From the NCBI GenBank assembly GCA_949775045.1, contig OX459100.1, positions 11,790,086 to 11,854,085 on the forward strand: 64,000 bases of DNA, read 5' to 3'. Origin of the DNA: Metridium senile. Its lineage: Eukaryota > Cnidaria > Anthozoa > Actiniaria > Metridiidae. A program made the translations under genes and the position numbers. Of this stretch, positions 11,688 through 22,956 are shown in pieces; the first letter of the stretch is position 1; each line of letters opens with the position of its first letter. Below the pieces are notes generated by a model that did not search any database, was not told where the DNA came from, and saw nothing but the letters and a program-made list of their open reading frames with translations.

Positions 11688-12062
11688 AAGCTACGGTAAT
11701 ACGAGCAACAAATTCGTCCAACTTGTCTCGCAACATCGCTGCAAAACAAGTTGGAAAGCGATGTTGCTCGTTTTTCCACCCGCGTACCAACTTGTCTCGC
11801 GTCAAAATGGCTTATTAGAGAAATTAAGATTCACGTTTACGGGAACGCCAAACGTCAGATTGGCCTTTCTAATATTGCTTTAAAAGCTTCAACTAACTGC
11901 GCAAAAGATCTCAATGAATAACATGTGTATTAACAAACAACATAAGGATCTTGTTTTAGCGGAGATGTCAAATGGTAAAGAGTAAACGCCGAAAAATCGG
12001 GTAGTTTTGACTTTTGGCGTTTGGCGTAAACGTGAATCTTAATCTCTCTATTACCGTAGCTT
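11688..12062. mobile_element. Inverted-repeat element, about 375 bp
   Basis: Termini AAGCTACGGTAATA / TATTACCGTAGCTT. A second inverted pair inside is AAGATTCACGTTTACG / CGTAAACGTGAATCTT. The left interior has an extra palindromic segment (CCAACTTGTCTCGC / ACAAGTTGG), which suggests a nested insertion. Confidence 0.75.
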
Positions 12063-12063
12063 A

Positions 12064-12438
12064 ACCGGCTCCGAGATTACGCCACTAGCCCAAGCGGGAG
12101 TATGGGTAAACTCACTCTAGCAATAAATTTTTAGCACGTACTAAAGAATATGCTGAAATATAACGGGTACATGAATGAATGTGTGCCTTGTTCTGTGCAA
12201 AGAAATAAACCGATGTATAGAGCGTGGAGATATCGACAAGTAAATAGTTACTTCTTCAGTTTTCATGCAGAGGATTTGTGCGATTTGTGTCATCCAAATC
12301 AATCGCCAGCGTAAATCTAATAGAAACAAGGCACTGAGAGCTCAAGATGTTGATAATATCTAGATATGCAGCAAACTGCTTCAGTGATTTCTATACCCAT
12401 ACTCCTTTTAGGGCTAGTCGCGTATTCGCAAAGCCGGT
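12064..12438. mobile_element. Inverted-repeat element, about 375 bp
   Basis: ACCGGCT..ACGCCACTAGCCC..GGGAGTATGGGTA at the left is the imperfect complement of TACCCATACTCC..GGGCTAGTCGCG..AGCCGGT at the right. No protein. It starts two bases after the preceding element. 12530-12551 is a short (AATG)n run. Confidence 0.72.
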
Positions 12439-12623
12439 CGGCGACAACGTTTTTTCAAATGCCTGTATATATTGCTCAAAGCATCTACTAAATGGATGAA
12501 CAGAAACATAACCGAATATCCGAAAAATGAATGAATGAATGAATGAATAAATGGCTTAACAACTAAAATACTAATGGACTAAGGAAAATGATAGGTAACA
12601 CCGTAAAAAATGTTGACTCAACT

Positions 12624-12660
12624 TTACTGACGTTTCGAGCTTTAGCCCTTCGTCGGAGTA
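12624..12660 (-). ncRNA. Hammerhead ribozyme-like sequence (Penelope-type), degenerate
   Basis: On the minus strand the sequence holds CCGACGA, then a short GGGC/GCTC stem, then CGAAACGTCAG. This matches the layout of the minimal hammerhead ribozymes known from terminal repeats of Penelope-like elements (CUGANGA, stem II, GAAA). The core U is replaced by C in every copy of this window, so activity is doubtful. The preceding bases (AACACCGTAAAAAATG) link it to the satellite family at 3446-4077. Confidence 0.55.
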
Positions 12661-12683
12661 AAAGGACAAAGGAAAAAATAACC

Positions 12684-12751
12684 ATTCTCGTACCCAAACC
12701 ACCTCGGTCGTTCACCGAAGGGAAAAATGAGCGACCGAAGTGCTCTGGGTA
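12684..12751. mobile_element. Tiny inverted-repeat element (CACCTCGGTCG)
   Basis: ATTCTCGTACCCA..CCTCGGTCG and CGACCGAAGTGCTCTGGGTA form the arms. The same element at 20333-20394 shows that this element lies at the edge of the TMEM229 segment duplication. Confidence 0.65.
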
Positions 12752-12986
12752 AAAATAACAATAGTAAAAGGGAATTTGCGATCAGTGCGCATGTTCACAA
12801 TAGAACATCCCTAAAGTACGAAGTTTGTAGCGCGCATGCTTGATTACACAATCGCTCAATTTTGCTACGCATGCTCAGTAATGAGTAAAATTTTGTAAAA
12901 TACTTTTGTACTAAGAAAAAACAGTAGAAAATCTCTCTTTAGAATGTAAAATTCAAAATCGTTTAAAAATTAATCTATAACCAGCA

Positions 12987-13466
12987 TTAAAGTGTTTTTG
13001 TCTTTTCCTGTTCAACTAAACCTACTTGTAAACTAGTTTCCTCTATTTTAAGATTAAGTAAAAAGTCGTAAATTCTCTCTTGAAACAAGCCAGCTAAAAA
13101 CCAAAATGGCGCGTACTCCAAGGCAATCAAGCCCATGACGTCATAACTATAATGGGTATAGTCCCAGGTACACGCGGAAAATTGCCTTAAAAGGAGTCCA
13201 CTGAAGAATTCCCAGGTGTACGCCATCTTGAGGTAAACAAGACCACGCAGTAACATTGCGACGTTGTCTTTAATTCTTAGAAAAACCAGTTCACCGCAGT
13301 AGCTGCCGGTGCCATAGATAAAGAAGGACCAAATCGATGTATAGCCTTTGAATTTAAAGTCGGTGAAATTCGAAGCGATGAAATCAAATGTCGATGAGAA
13401 GATTATCTCGTAGATCATTCCCAGCATGCCGTAGAATAGTAAGCGGTGGAATAGGCTGAGAGCCAT
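12987..13466 (-). CDS. TMEM229-family membrane protein, copy 1
   Basis: A single open frame of 159 codons with no introns. The protein is strongly hydrophobic with about four predicted membrane segments (near residues 7-27, 43-62, 70-95 and 110-130). It carries the pattern of the TMEM229A/B family (CmpB-like putative transporter fold): a first helix with FYGMLGMIYEIIF, IWSFFIYGTGSYCGE, RGLVYLKMAYTWEFFSG, CTWDY and EYAPFWFLAGLFQE. Length fits the family, which is about 160-170 residues in vertebrate TMEM229B as I recall it. The start is the first methionine of the frame and directly precedes the first helix. The function of the family is not established; by analogy the protein sits in a cellular membrane. 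An almost identical copy lies at 20633-21112. The lack of introns could be ancestral or reflect retroposition; no poly-A tail was seen. Confidence 0.86.
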   Translation of the reverse strand: MALSLFHRLLFYGMLGMIYEIIFSSTFDFIASNFTDFKFKGYTSIWSFFIYGTGSYCGELVFLRIKDNVAMLLRGLVYLKMAYTWEFFSGLLLRQFSACTWDYTHYSYDVMGLIALEYAPFWFLAGLFQERIYDFLLNLKIEETSLQVGLVEQEKTKTL

Positions 13467-13545
13467 GGTATCGAGTGAGGACTGGTGACGACTGATTCGC
13501 GATGTTAATTACTGAAAATATAAATTTGAAAATGATTATCTACGG

Positions 13546-13887
13546 TGGCCGAGAGCGGCAATAAAAAAGTCAAAGTGAAAAAAGTTAAAGTGAAAAAAGT
13601 CAAAGTGAAAAAAGTCAAAGTGATTTAGGGCTATATGACAAATATAAAATGGAAAAAGTATGAAAAAGTCTAAAAGTTAAAGTGATTTAGGGCCGTATTA
13701 CAAAGTGAAGTTGCCTTTTTGACCTTTGCCATACACACGCATCTGGCTTTTGTTAGAATCGACTTTGTTACTTTGTCACAAAACCCTTTGACACTTTGCC
13801 CCATGCAACTTGTCACATAACACTTTCGCTTCTCTGTTGGACTTTTTGCTTTAGTCACCTGACTTTTTTTGTTGCCGCTCTCGGCCA
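13546..13887. mobile_element. MITE with AAAGTGAAAAAAGTC repeats, followed by a second partial copy
   Basis: TGGCCGAGAGCGGCAATAAA at the left and GTTGCCGCTCTCGGCCA at the right. The left interior has short tandem GTCAAAGTGAAAAAA repeats. A second left end (GGTGGCCAAGAGCGGCAATA) begins at 13892, so two elements abut. The minus-strand frame across it is not a gene. Confidence 0.75.
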
Positions 13888-14073
13888 TCAAGGTGGCCAA
13901 GAGCGGCAATAAAAAAGTCAATGTCAGATTCAACGGCGTTCCTTGCGTTACTTCTCATACGTTCCTTATTTGAGAACTGATGGGAAGAAAGTGGAAATAA
14001 AAACTGTCTTATGTAAAAAGAGCTATGCGAGAAAACATTGACCTGTATAAATATATTCTTTTGGGCATATAGT

Positions 14074-14347
14074 TTGATTGGAAATAGAATTACGAGAAGA
14101 CCAGTTGTCATTTTTTGTAATTTGTATATTTCGGTCTTTATCCAAAGACCATCAACTGCAAATGAATAAATTAAACTAAGACATTCTGAATTAAGATTAA
14201 TTCATTAAAATTTAATGAATTAAACTTAATTCAGAATGTCTTAGTTTAATTTATTCATTTGCAGTTGATGGTCTTTGGATATAAAGACCGAAATATACAA
14301 ATTACAAAAAATGACAACTGGTCTTCTCGTAATTTTATTTCTAATTG
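14074..14347. repeat. 274-bp near-perfect palindrome
   Basis: Arms of roughly 135 bp read inward to a centre near 14210 (ATTCATTAAAATTTAATGAA). Outer parts include ATTACGAGAAGACCAGTTG and its exact complement ending at 14333. Only a few mismatches are visible. Confidence 0.88.
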
Positions 14348-15150
14348 ACCTGTATGTAAAGAAAAAAGAGAAGGAAAAAGAAAAAGTACGCAGGCTAAGA
14401 AATGGGAGTGTATATTAAAAGTGGTGAGACTGATGGGGGTGATAATGACATGGGGGTGAAAGAGTGATGTAATAAAAAGGGAAATAAATAAATAAATTAA
14501 AAAAAATTAAAAAATAAATAAATAATAAAAATAAAAATAATTTAATATTTCTATAGCGCAAAAATTCATTATATTAAAAGTATATGATCTAATGCGCTTT
14601 ATAAAATTTACAATTTAAAAACATGAAAAATCCTAACTAAGCTAAACTATACTACAATATTTATAAGATATTCAAGCTCTACTATTTACATTTTAGATAT
14701 TTACACTTATTGAATAAAAATTGGTTTAAATATATAATAGAAATTTATGTCAAACAAAACAAAAAGTTCCTAAATAAAACAGAAAAAGCAGAATAATAAA
14801 TAATAAAACTATCTAAAAAAAATGCTTTCTTAAACAAATGGGGCTTTGAAAGCTTCTTGAATGTTGTAATGATGTTTGCAGACCTTACGCTAAGAGGAAG
14901 TTCATTCCATAATATTGGAGCTGCGACCTTGAAGGCCCGGTCTCCCGTTGTTTTGTCTGATTTGATTTCAGGTCTAGCTAAAAGGTTGTTACTTATGGTT
15001 GTTACTAATAAAAGAATAGATACTGATAAAAAATGGATAAATAAATCAATAAATAAGTAAATAGATAAAAAGTGAGTAAATAAAAAATAAATAAATAAAT
15101 GAATAAATAAATCAACAATTAAAAATTAAGAGAAGATTTCTGTAAATACC
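14348..15150. other. AT-rich stretch without a recognisable gene
   Basis: Contains (AAAT)n runs near 14480-14540 and 15060-15110. A short frame at 14857-15060 (with SSFHNIGAATLKARSP) looks like decayed repeat coding sequence rather than a host gene. Confidence 0.5.
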
Positions 15151-15159
15151 ATGCAAACG

Positions 15160-15224
15160 TAGCCTGCGTGCAGCCGGTTTAATTACCCGTAATTACGGGT
15201 AATTAAACCGGCTGCACGCAGGCT
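15160..15224. mobile_element. 65-bp perfect palindrome flanked by 9-bp direct repeats
   Basis: AGCCTGCGTGCAGCCGG and its complement close a perfect 64-bp palindrome at 15161-15224. It is flanked on both sides by ATGCAAACG (15151-15159 and 15225-15233). This is the signature of an insertion with a 9-bp target duplication, typical of Mutator-like elements. Confidence 0.75.
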
Positions 15225-15319
15225 ATGCAAACGCGGCAACACTCAAAAAAATCGATTTTGCTCATATTTTAACCATAGGTAGCCCTCAACATGAAACAAA
15301 TCATGATGCCTTTAGTTCA

Positions 15320-16200
15320 GAAAAATATTGCATATTTTACGAGAAAAACGCAAAAAACGAAATTTCGTCAAATCGCTGCTCCGAGAAGCTAATTTTTATG
15401 TCAACTTTGACGGCCCCGTATGGCAAAATTAATTACTTTAATGACTCCAAACTTTCATAATATTGTTTATTGTCATCTTAACTTTAAACTCAAGCTTTTA
15501 TAGAAATATCCAGCTACTTAAAGATATTGTTATATTTATTTTTCTATGTCATACTTTTCGCCTTTTAAAAAGTAGGTTAAAAACAAAAATATATTTTACT
15601 ATGTGCAGCACAAAATTTTTCAATAATAATCGGAGTTCTGAATGTTATGGTATTAAATATATAGCTGTGAAAAATTCAGCTTGGGTAAATGTAATTGAAA
15701 GAAGTTATTGAGATGCGAATTTCACAAAATCATGCTTATTATGCATAAGTGTACTGTCGGATAACACATTCAATTTGTCAAGTCGCGGACGTAATTTGCA
15801 TAAATAATCACATTTTCCTTCTTTTTAACAGCAAAATGCTATCAAATAAAATCAGTACAACCCAAGCAATGTTTACATTTTAATTAGTTTTGAAAAATAT
15901 TGCATGTTTTACGAGAAAATCGCGAAAAACAACATTTCGTCAAATCGCTGCTTCGATCGAGATCCTAATTTTTCTGTCAACTTTGACGGCCTCGTATGAC
16001 AAAATTAATTACTTTAATGACTCCAAAACTTCTTAATGTTGTTTATTGTCATCTTAAGTTTAAAGTCAAGAATTTACAAAAATATCTAGTTCATTGAAGA
16101 TATTATTCTATTTATTTTTCTATGTGAAACGTTTTGCCTTGTTAAAAGTAGGGCAAAAACAAAAACATATTTTACTATGTGCTACTCACAATTTTTCAAT
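15320..16200. repeat. Two direct copies of an AT-rich repeat about 570 bp apart
   Basis: 15320-15620 and 15890-16200 share AAAAATATTGCAT, TTTACGAGAAAA, TTTCGTCAAATCGCTGCT, GTCAACTTTGACGGCC, AAAATTAATTACTTTAATGA and TATTTTACTATGTGC. Frames at 15463-15711 and 16094-16378 lie in the two copies, but the proteins are not conserved between copies, so they are not called genes. Confidence 0.7.
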
Positions 16201-16559
16201 ACAAATCCGTCCAAATAATATTACAATATTAATCAGGCCAATAAGACCTTATAGTTCAATAATAGGCCCTTTGCAGGACATGGTCACGTGTTTCATTCCA
16301 CCAATCTCTTTATGTCACAGAAAAGCATCGAAAAATATATTTGAAACGGGAAAAACTAAAAGCTACCCCGATTACTAACCTTGAAACGTTGCTATCTTGG
16401 TGGTGTTCACAAACTAATAGAAAAAGAAAACCATAAAAACGCCAACTTTGCATGTATAAAAACAACATTTCAAGGAGGTATAGTAAGACGGACGACAGGT
16501 TTATAGACGAAGAATTTTAAGTATTGTATTGAATTGACACTTAAAACTAAAGAATAAAT

Positions 16560-16700
16560 TATTAAATAAATAAATTATCTCTTTCTACCTCTCTTTCTCT
16601 TTTCTCTCTTTTTTCTCCCTATTTATTTTTGCTGCTTCTCCCTCCTCTCTAATCCGTTCCTCTCCTCTGTGTGTTTGTGTGTGTGTTTTTCGCTTATTGT
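16560..16700. repeat. Pyrimidine-rich tract with (GT)n
   Basis: TCTCTTT/CTCCC-rich run ending in TGTGTGTTTGTGTGTGTG. Low complexity. Confidence 0.85.
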
Positions 16701-16794
16701 GTTCTATTTATTTTAGTTATAAATAAAATAATTAAAAAAGCAGTAGATAAATAATTTGCAAATTCAACGACTAAAATGAAGTACTAATTGGCGA

Positions 16795-18040
16795 GCAGAG
16801 GGGAGTTTTGTACGAGCATGCGCTAGACCGCTGAACAATTAAAAATACGCATGACTGCAATTGCTAATCGCTAGAGTGTTTACTTTGATTTTCTTAATTT
16901 GATTGGTCAATAAGTGTTACGTAATTTATACAATTTCAGAAAAATATTTCTCGTCGCATTGATAATTAGGTAGCCATTGTTTAAGGTGCAAAAGGCATTG
17001 TTCACAATACCAACTAATTAAGGTGTCACGGCATACTCATCACGAATGTCACGTAATAGTACGAAAGACGCTGTATTAAATACAATAACAAAATTGTTAT
17101 TTTGACTCATTTCCCCATTTTTGCCACTAAAATCAATAGTATGACATGAAAGTACAGTCAACTGACTGATGTTTTCTGAAATAAAATTTTTGGAAGTTAG
17201 CCAAAAAAATTAAAAATTATCATGAAATTGGGAAGTGAATGAGTACATAATGTGTTCCAGAATCAACTCAATAAAAAATGATTAAATCGTTTACCCGATT
17301 TCACCACATTCTTTGCTACATAATTTTAACACTTTAGTTAAACTTATTTAGGCAAAGAACGAGGAAAGTCATTGATTCATTTGGAAAAATAATAATAATA
17401 ACATTGCAGTTAAATGCTGACGACTGTGGTATACCGATGAATATTTTCAAAAATATAACATTTCCCCATTTTTTGTAAAATCAAGATTGTGAAATTATCT
17501 TTCAATGAAAAATGGTCAAAGCATTTTTACAATAAAATTTTTGGAAGTTAGTTTAGATTTTGAGATAAATGATTATGAAATAGTAACATTTTAGCAGCTT
17601 CTTGTACGGGACTGCGATTTCATGCGAAATTTCCGCAGAAATAATTGAAGCGATTGAAACGGTGCCTATTTTAGTTTTCTTTTACTCATAAGCATTAACC
17701 TTAGTTTAAATATCCAGAGTCGCAGTATCCACTGAGCCAAAGAAAGATGACCACGAAGTCTTTGTTTATCCACTGAGTTAGCGGTCATGTTGTGTAGTTA
17801 AAGGCGTTTATTCGCGTTACATATAACTAGATATCTCGTTTTCTTGACATCTAATTGGCACATCAATATATTCTCCATGTCGAAAAAGGACCTAAAAAGC
17901 TTCTAATGGTAATTTACGGCTATTCAAGCAAGAAAACAACGACGATAAACGACATTAAAAAACGTAAACATTACCCATCTTTGATGGTTATCGGACAAGG
18001 ACGACAAAGTCGCGCATGCTCATACCAAACTCCCCTCTGC
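16795..18040. mobile_element. Non-autonomous DNA element with terminal inverted repeats (about 1.25 kb)
   Basis: GCAGAGGGGAGTTTTGTACG followed by AGCATGCGC at the left; GCGCATGCT followed by CATACCAAACTCCCCTCTGC at the right. About 29 bp of inverted terminus with one or two mismatches. The interior has no recognisable transposase. The frame at 17855-18115 runs across the right end and is not convincing. Confidence 0.72.
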
Positions 18041-18230
18041 TTCCGGATCCGTGTAGACGGGGTCTTAATATCCATTGTTTGTACAATGTTCTGGTTGAGT
18101 GATAGTGACAAATAGTTACTAACTAACAACTAGTTAGCAACAAATAACTTTGGTGATATTTCACGGACATAGTGTTTGCACTCTACAAAGTTAGTAGTTG
18201 TTTCACGGATATATGGTGTGCACTGTATAC

Positions 18231-18375
18231 TAGAGTACAAACACTAAAAGTGTGCAATACTTTGCACTATTTACCACTAAATAGTGTTGATTAAACAATA
18301 GAGAACAATAGAATTAGCATAATTTAGCAGTATTTAGTGGTATTTATGTTGCACACTTTTAATGTTTGTACTCTA
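18231..18375. mobile_element. MITE family A, copy 2 (145 bp)
   Basis: Same ends as 5780-5924 (TAGAGTACAAACACTAAAAG). The internal core AACAATAGAGAACAATAGAA is conserved. 18376-18789 is unassigned. Confidence 0.88.
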
Positions 18376-18789
18376 AAGTACATTTCATAAATACCACTAT
18401 ATAGTTGTTTACGACGATCATACGTATTAATTATGGAATCTAGACATAATAAATTTATATGTTAATACTAAAACAAACTCACAGCAGAGCTTACATATTT
18501 CGATCTAAATATCAGACATACCTTAACCAAGTCAGCTTGCATCGAGATCTAGAAATAGCCTTTTGTGGTCATAATCTTTGATAAAATTTGATTATGTAGT
18601 AACAATGCTCGCCAAGTTTCCAGCTGTGGTCAATGTGTGGTGTTCTACTTCGCTAAACTTCTGAATATGGGTGTTGGCCTGCGTCACGTGATAGTCTACA
18701 TACTTCTACAATGATCATTTCAAGATTGAAAGGAATTGTGGGTTTAATATATTAATCAAGGTGTTATATTGTTACTTGGTACACAAAGG

Positions 18790-19680
18790 AGTGAGATTGG
18801 ACGGTAGTTAGATTTATCCTCTTCCTTGTATTTCCTGAAGATTGGACAAACTTTTGCTACTTCCATGATTTTGGTACTGCTTTGACCAGATATCAGTTTA
18901 AGACAGGTGTTACAGCGTTATCTGCAAGTTTTAATAGCTTGGGAGAGACATTATCAGGTCATAGCATTAATTGGTTTTAGTTTAGAGACTTTTATGACGT
19001 TTATGGATGTTCTTACAGGTCACATTTATGCTGGACTTGAATGATGGTTGAATGCTATCAGTACTAGAATTTACATGGGTTATTGGTTGCATTGGTGGTA
19101 GTTCAGCAGCCAATAGTTATCCTACTGTCGAGAAGTGATGGTTTAGGATTTCCGCTTTTTCATGGTCGTTGGTAGCCAGTATGTTGTCTTCACGTCTGAT
19201 TGCGTTGATGGGTGCTGCACGTTTAGTTCGAGAGGAAAATTCATTGACGAGTTTCCAGTAGGTTTTGGTGTCCTGGACTTTATCAAACAGTTGTTTAAAG
19301 TGTTCAGTCTTTGCTGTTCTAACCTTCATCGTTATTTGGTCCCTAATGTCAGAGTACCTCTTCCATAAGATGGCATCGTTGCTTTTTATGGCTTGGCAGT
19401 AGATCTTGTACCTTTGTTTTTTTTTATGGCGCATTTACCAGAACATTTTGGAAGACATCTTAATTGAAATTCTTGTAGTTGAGCGCCTTGGTGGCGGAAG
19501 ACTTATCTTGGCATCGAAGCTTGCACAAATTAGCTTGTAATCTGATATTCCCAGTCTACTTCCAGTAGACGTTATTAGGCCAATTTTATTAGATATTACA
19601 AGATCAATCAATGTAGCAGAGTTTTGGGTAACTCTTGAACATGTAGGTGCATCATTGTTAACTTGCACTCGCGCCTTCTC
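18790..19680 (-). pseudogene. CR1/L2-type LINE fragment: endonuclease C-terminus, linker and start of RT
   Basis: Read on the minus strand. 19668-19435 encodes an endonuclease C-terminal part with the LIDLVISN and ISDYKLI motifs (ISDH-type in APE endonucleases). After one in-frame stop, 19434-19117 encodes the linker of CR1/L2/jockey-type non-LTR polyproteins, including WKRYSDIRDQITMKVRTAK, YWKLVNEF and ILNHHFSTVG. Further downstream, in other frames, a fragment reads like GPDNVSPKLLKLADNA, the beginning of the reverse transcriptase domain. Stops and frameshifts show that it is dead, and the 5' and 3' parts are missing. It is the only sizeable retrotransposon coding remnant in the left half. 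Confidence 0.82.
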
Positions 19681-19699
19681 CCGTAACGGTTTCAGCTTG

Positions 19700-20330
19700 A
19701 TACAAAATGGTGGAAAATAACAAAACCAATTTATAATTTATAAAGCAATAAGCCGAGGAAAATAAAGAAATAAAGTCTGTAAAAGTGTATATCCAAGTAA
19801 GAAACCTAACTAATATGATTAACAGCCAATGAAAAAGTTAAGACGATCAATATAAAGAACAATTGATATCAAGTATAAACTAAGCGTTATAGTTTGGAAG
19901 AAGAAACAAAGCAAAGGAGAAATGGTAATAAAGAATACAAAATTCAAAAACTAAGCTATACATACACTAACAGCTATACATATACTAAACTACAAAAATA
20001 AAAAATATACGAGAAAATGCAATACTATATAAAGCAAGGAGAGTATTAAAGAAGAAATGAAAAAAATTTAATTTTTTTCAACGTACGTTGTTCAGTGATG
20101 GAAAAGGAACGTTGAAGCGAAAGTAAAAACGATAAAAAGACCTACAAAATTACAAGCTAAGCAATAACAAATCCACACAGATAAAAAGTGGGAATTTAAA
20201 AAAAAGGAGGGTGAATAGAAAGAAAAATAAATTGTTGGAAAGACAAAACAGATAAAAACGTACGGAGCAAAAGAGACTTTTGAGATGAGCGCGCGCTGTA
20301 ATAGATTTTTTTAATTTTCTTTGTTGTAAT
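19700..20330. other. A-rich intergenic DNA, nothing recognised
   Basis: Purine-rich on the plus strand with scattered AAGAAA/ATAAAA runs. No gene, tRNA or clear repeat found. Confidence 0.5.
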
Positions 20331-20332
20331 AC

Positions 20333-21182
20333 AGAGCACCTCGGTCGTTAACTGAAGGGAAAAATGAGCGACCTAGGTGCTCTAGGTACGAGAATTAAAA
20401 ATAACAATAGTAAAAGGGAATTTGCTATCAGTGCGCAGGTTCACAATAGAACATCCCTAAAGTATGAAGTTTATACCCCGCATGCTTGATTACACAATCG
20501 CTCGATTTTGCTACGCATGCTCAGTAATGAGTAAAATTTTGTAAAATACTTTTGTACTAAGAAAAAACAGTAGAAAATCTCTCTTTAGAATGTAAAATTC
20601 AAAATCGTTTAAAAATTAATCTATAACCAGCATTAAAGTGTTTTTGTCTTTTCCTGTTCAACTAAACCTACTTGTAAACTAGTTTCCTCTATTTTAAGAT
20701 TAAGTAAAAAGTCGTAAATTCTCTCTTGAAACAAGCCAGCTAAAAACCAAAATGGCGCGTACTCCAAGGCAATCAAGCCCATGACGTCATAACTATAATG
20801 GGTATAGTCCCAGGTACACGCGGAAAATTGCCTTAAAAGGAGTCCACTGAAGAATTCCCAGGTGTACGCCATCTTGAGGTAAACAAGACCACGCAGTAAC
20901 ATTGCGACGTTGTCTTTAATTCTTAGAAAAACCAGTTCACCGCAGTAGCTGCAGGTACCATAGATAAAGAAGGACCAAATCGATGTATAGCCTTTGAATT
21001 TAAAGTCAGTGAAATTTGAAGCGATGAAATCAAATGTCGATGAGAATATGATCTCGTAGGTCATTCCCAGCATGCCGTAGAATAGTAAGCGGTGGAATAG
21101 GGTGAGGGCCATGGTATCAAGTGAGGACTGGTGACGATTAACTTCGCGACGTTACTGAAAATATAGATTTGAAAATGATTAT
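20333..21182. repeat. Segment duplication of 12684-13541, carrying a TMEM229-type gene
   Basis: From the CACCTCGGTCG element through the gene and to GAAAATGATTATC upstream of the start codon, this segment matches 12684-13541 with few substitutions and the same orientation. Similarity stops on both sides. Confidence 0.9.
20633..21112 (-). CDS. TMEM229-family membrane protein, copy 2
   Basis: 159 codons, intronless, with only three residue differences from 12987-13466 (S4T, I18T and G53C when numbered along the shared frame). All membrane segments and family motifs (FIYGT, RGLVYLKMAYTWEFFSG, CTWDY, EYAPFWFL) are intact. The frame is open and the changes are conservative, except the glycine-to-cysteine change next to an existing cysteine pair region. 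Both copies may be functional, or one may be a recent passive copy. Family role is unestablished; membrane localisation is inferred from hydrophobicity. Confidence 0.86.
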   Translation of the reverse strand: MALTLFHRLLFYGMLGMTYEIIFSSTFDFIASNFTDFKFKGYTSIWSFFIYGTCSYCGELVFLRIKDNVAMLLRGLVYLKMAYTWEFFSGLLLRQFSACTWDYTHYSYDVMGLIALEYAPFWFLAGLFQERIYDFLLNLKIEETSLQVGLVEQEKTKTL

Positions 21183-22956
21183 CAGTTGTTTTATATTAAC
21201 ATATGCAATATTTTAAAGGTGGTTTTAAATTTTAAATTATTAAAAGATCTACGCGAAAATACAAATATTGAACAAATACAAAATTAAACAAAAAAAGGGA
21301 TTCACTCTAATCCTATATTTATATAAGGTGGACTTTAAAGATCCTGTTGTGCTATTCGCAAAGAGTAGGGGATTGTCTCCCGGTACAACAGTCAGGCATC
21401 GGAGGCATTCACTAACAACACTCATGATTGTAAACTGCTGGTTTTCAGCAGTCCGATATGTTCTCCATATACACATTAGTAGATTGTTAAGTGCTATGAA
21501 CTATTCGAGAGATATAATTAATGCTCTATAATATAGCAGTCTGATAAGTCCTCCATATACACATTAGTAGATTGTAAAGTGCTATGAGCTATTCGAGATA
21601 TTTAACGCTATATAAATGAGGCATATTATTATCTATACATCTTTCTTGTTCAAAGCAGGATTACCTGACTATCAATGATGGCGATTTCTGTTCGCCAAAT
21701 TTAGCGTTGAATCTATAAACTTGATTGAAAATTATAACATAGGCAAGTAGAATCGCGCGCTCTGATTGGCTTATTTTCTATTGACAAGAAAAGGATATCC
21801 CATAGAGATATCCCATAGAAATTGAAATTGAAATTGAAATTGAATGTGAGGCTTTCAAGTTCGCTATTGCAAATTTTTACTTTTTTTTGCGACAAAAACA
21901 AATTAAAATGGCCGCATTGGACGACAGCAACGACTTTCCTGTTTTGCTTTCGATATATTTGAAGAAAATTTTGAGCCAGTGGAGGAAAAAGGCGAAAAAC
22001 TTCGAGAAAGGTCGACCAAAACCTACAAAAATTTGCAAATAGGTGGCGAGCATTGGTTGTTTTTGCATACATTTTAATAAGCAAAAGTTGAAAAAATCAA
22101 ATCAGATTGCATAAACTCCAGAGAGAATACACAAAAGGGTATTATTTTAATTCTCTAAAGAATATAAAGCTCGTTCACATACCTCGATAATAGTTGAAAA
22201 CAATAGTTTTAGTTTTTATCTTTCCTTGTAAACAACACGGCGGTGAGTTGAGCTATCTTTTGCTGAGAGATATCGTTGTTTTTCAGTTACTTTTAAAAAG
22301 CTGTAGTAAAATTCACGATAAGTTTTTCTACAAAGTTAACAACGTTTTTGAAGTTTTTGAAGGAAGTGTTCTTGTCTTTCTTTGTCTGCATACAAAAGGT
22401 TAAAAAAATCTTGGAAAAATCCGTTTTTTCTCGATTCAAAGATTTGTCAGCGATCATCATGCTTTCATGTCTTTCATCTTCTTCATTAAGTACGACACAG
22501 ATAGATTAATTCCTTCAACAGTTGACGGTGATTTCGTTTAAAGTTCTTATTATTGTTTATCGAAAAATAAGCGTTTTCAAAGGCTCTTTTGCTCGATGCA
22601 AACGTCTACAAGACGAATTTCAACTCGTTTCAACATCCATTGTGGCTCACTTCAGTTCGTGTCAGCTAAAATCCTTTGTAAAACTTGTTTTTTGTTTCTT
22701 GACTTTCTTTGATGTAGAGGTAATATACAAATTAGGTAATACCTAATAGCGGAGCTCCCAGTTTTTGTGCACGGGTCATAAAAACTATACGTGATGACGT
22801 AGGCGTATTTGATAGTATGTGAAAGAAATACTATTTCTTACTGTTCAAGGTTACTCAAGAAAAAAACGAGAAATATTAATCTGGGATATATACATATATA
22901 TCCGACTATAAGTCAACTATATTTATCAAGATTTTTGCTAAAGATTATGAAATACG
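21183..22956. other. Intergenic DNA without a confident gene
   Basis: Contains short repeats (AAATTG)n at 21819-21843 and an incomplete duplication of TATACACATTAGTAGATTGT at 21467 and 21555. A small plus-strand frame begins at 21908 (MAALDDSNDFPVLL...), rich in lysine at its end. It resembles coding sequence but is only about 44 codons and I do not recognise it. Confidence 0.4.

Noticed and set aside
14857..15060. 67-codon frame with SSFHNIGAATLKARSP
   Set aside because: It resembles decayed repeat coding sequence and ends in (AAAT)n; not enough to call a gene or name a family.
21908..22041. Short lysine-rich frame MAALDDSNDFPVLL...
   Set aside because: It has a plausible start but only about 44 codons, and no family or splice partner could be identified.
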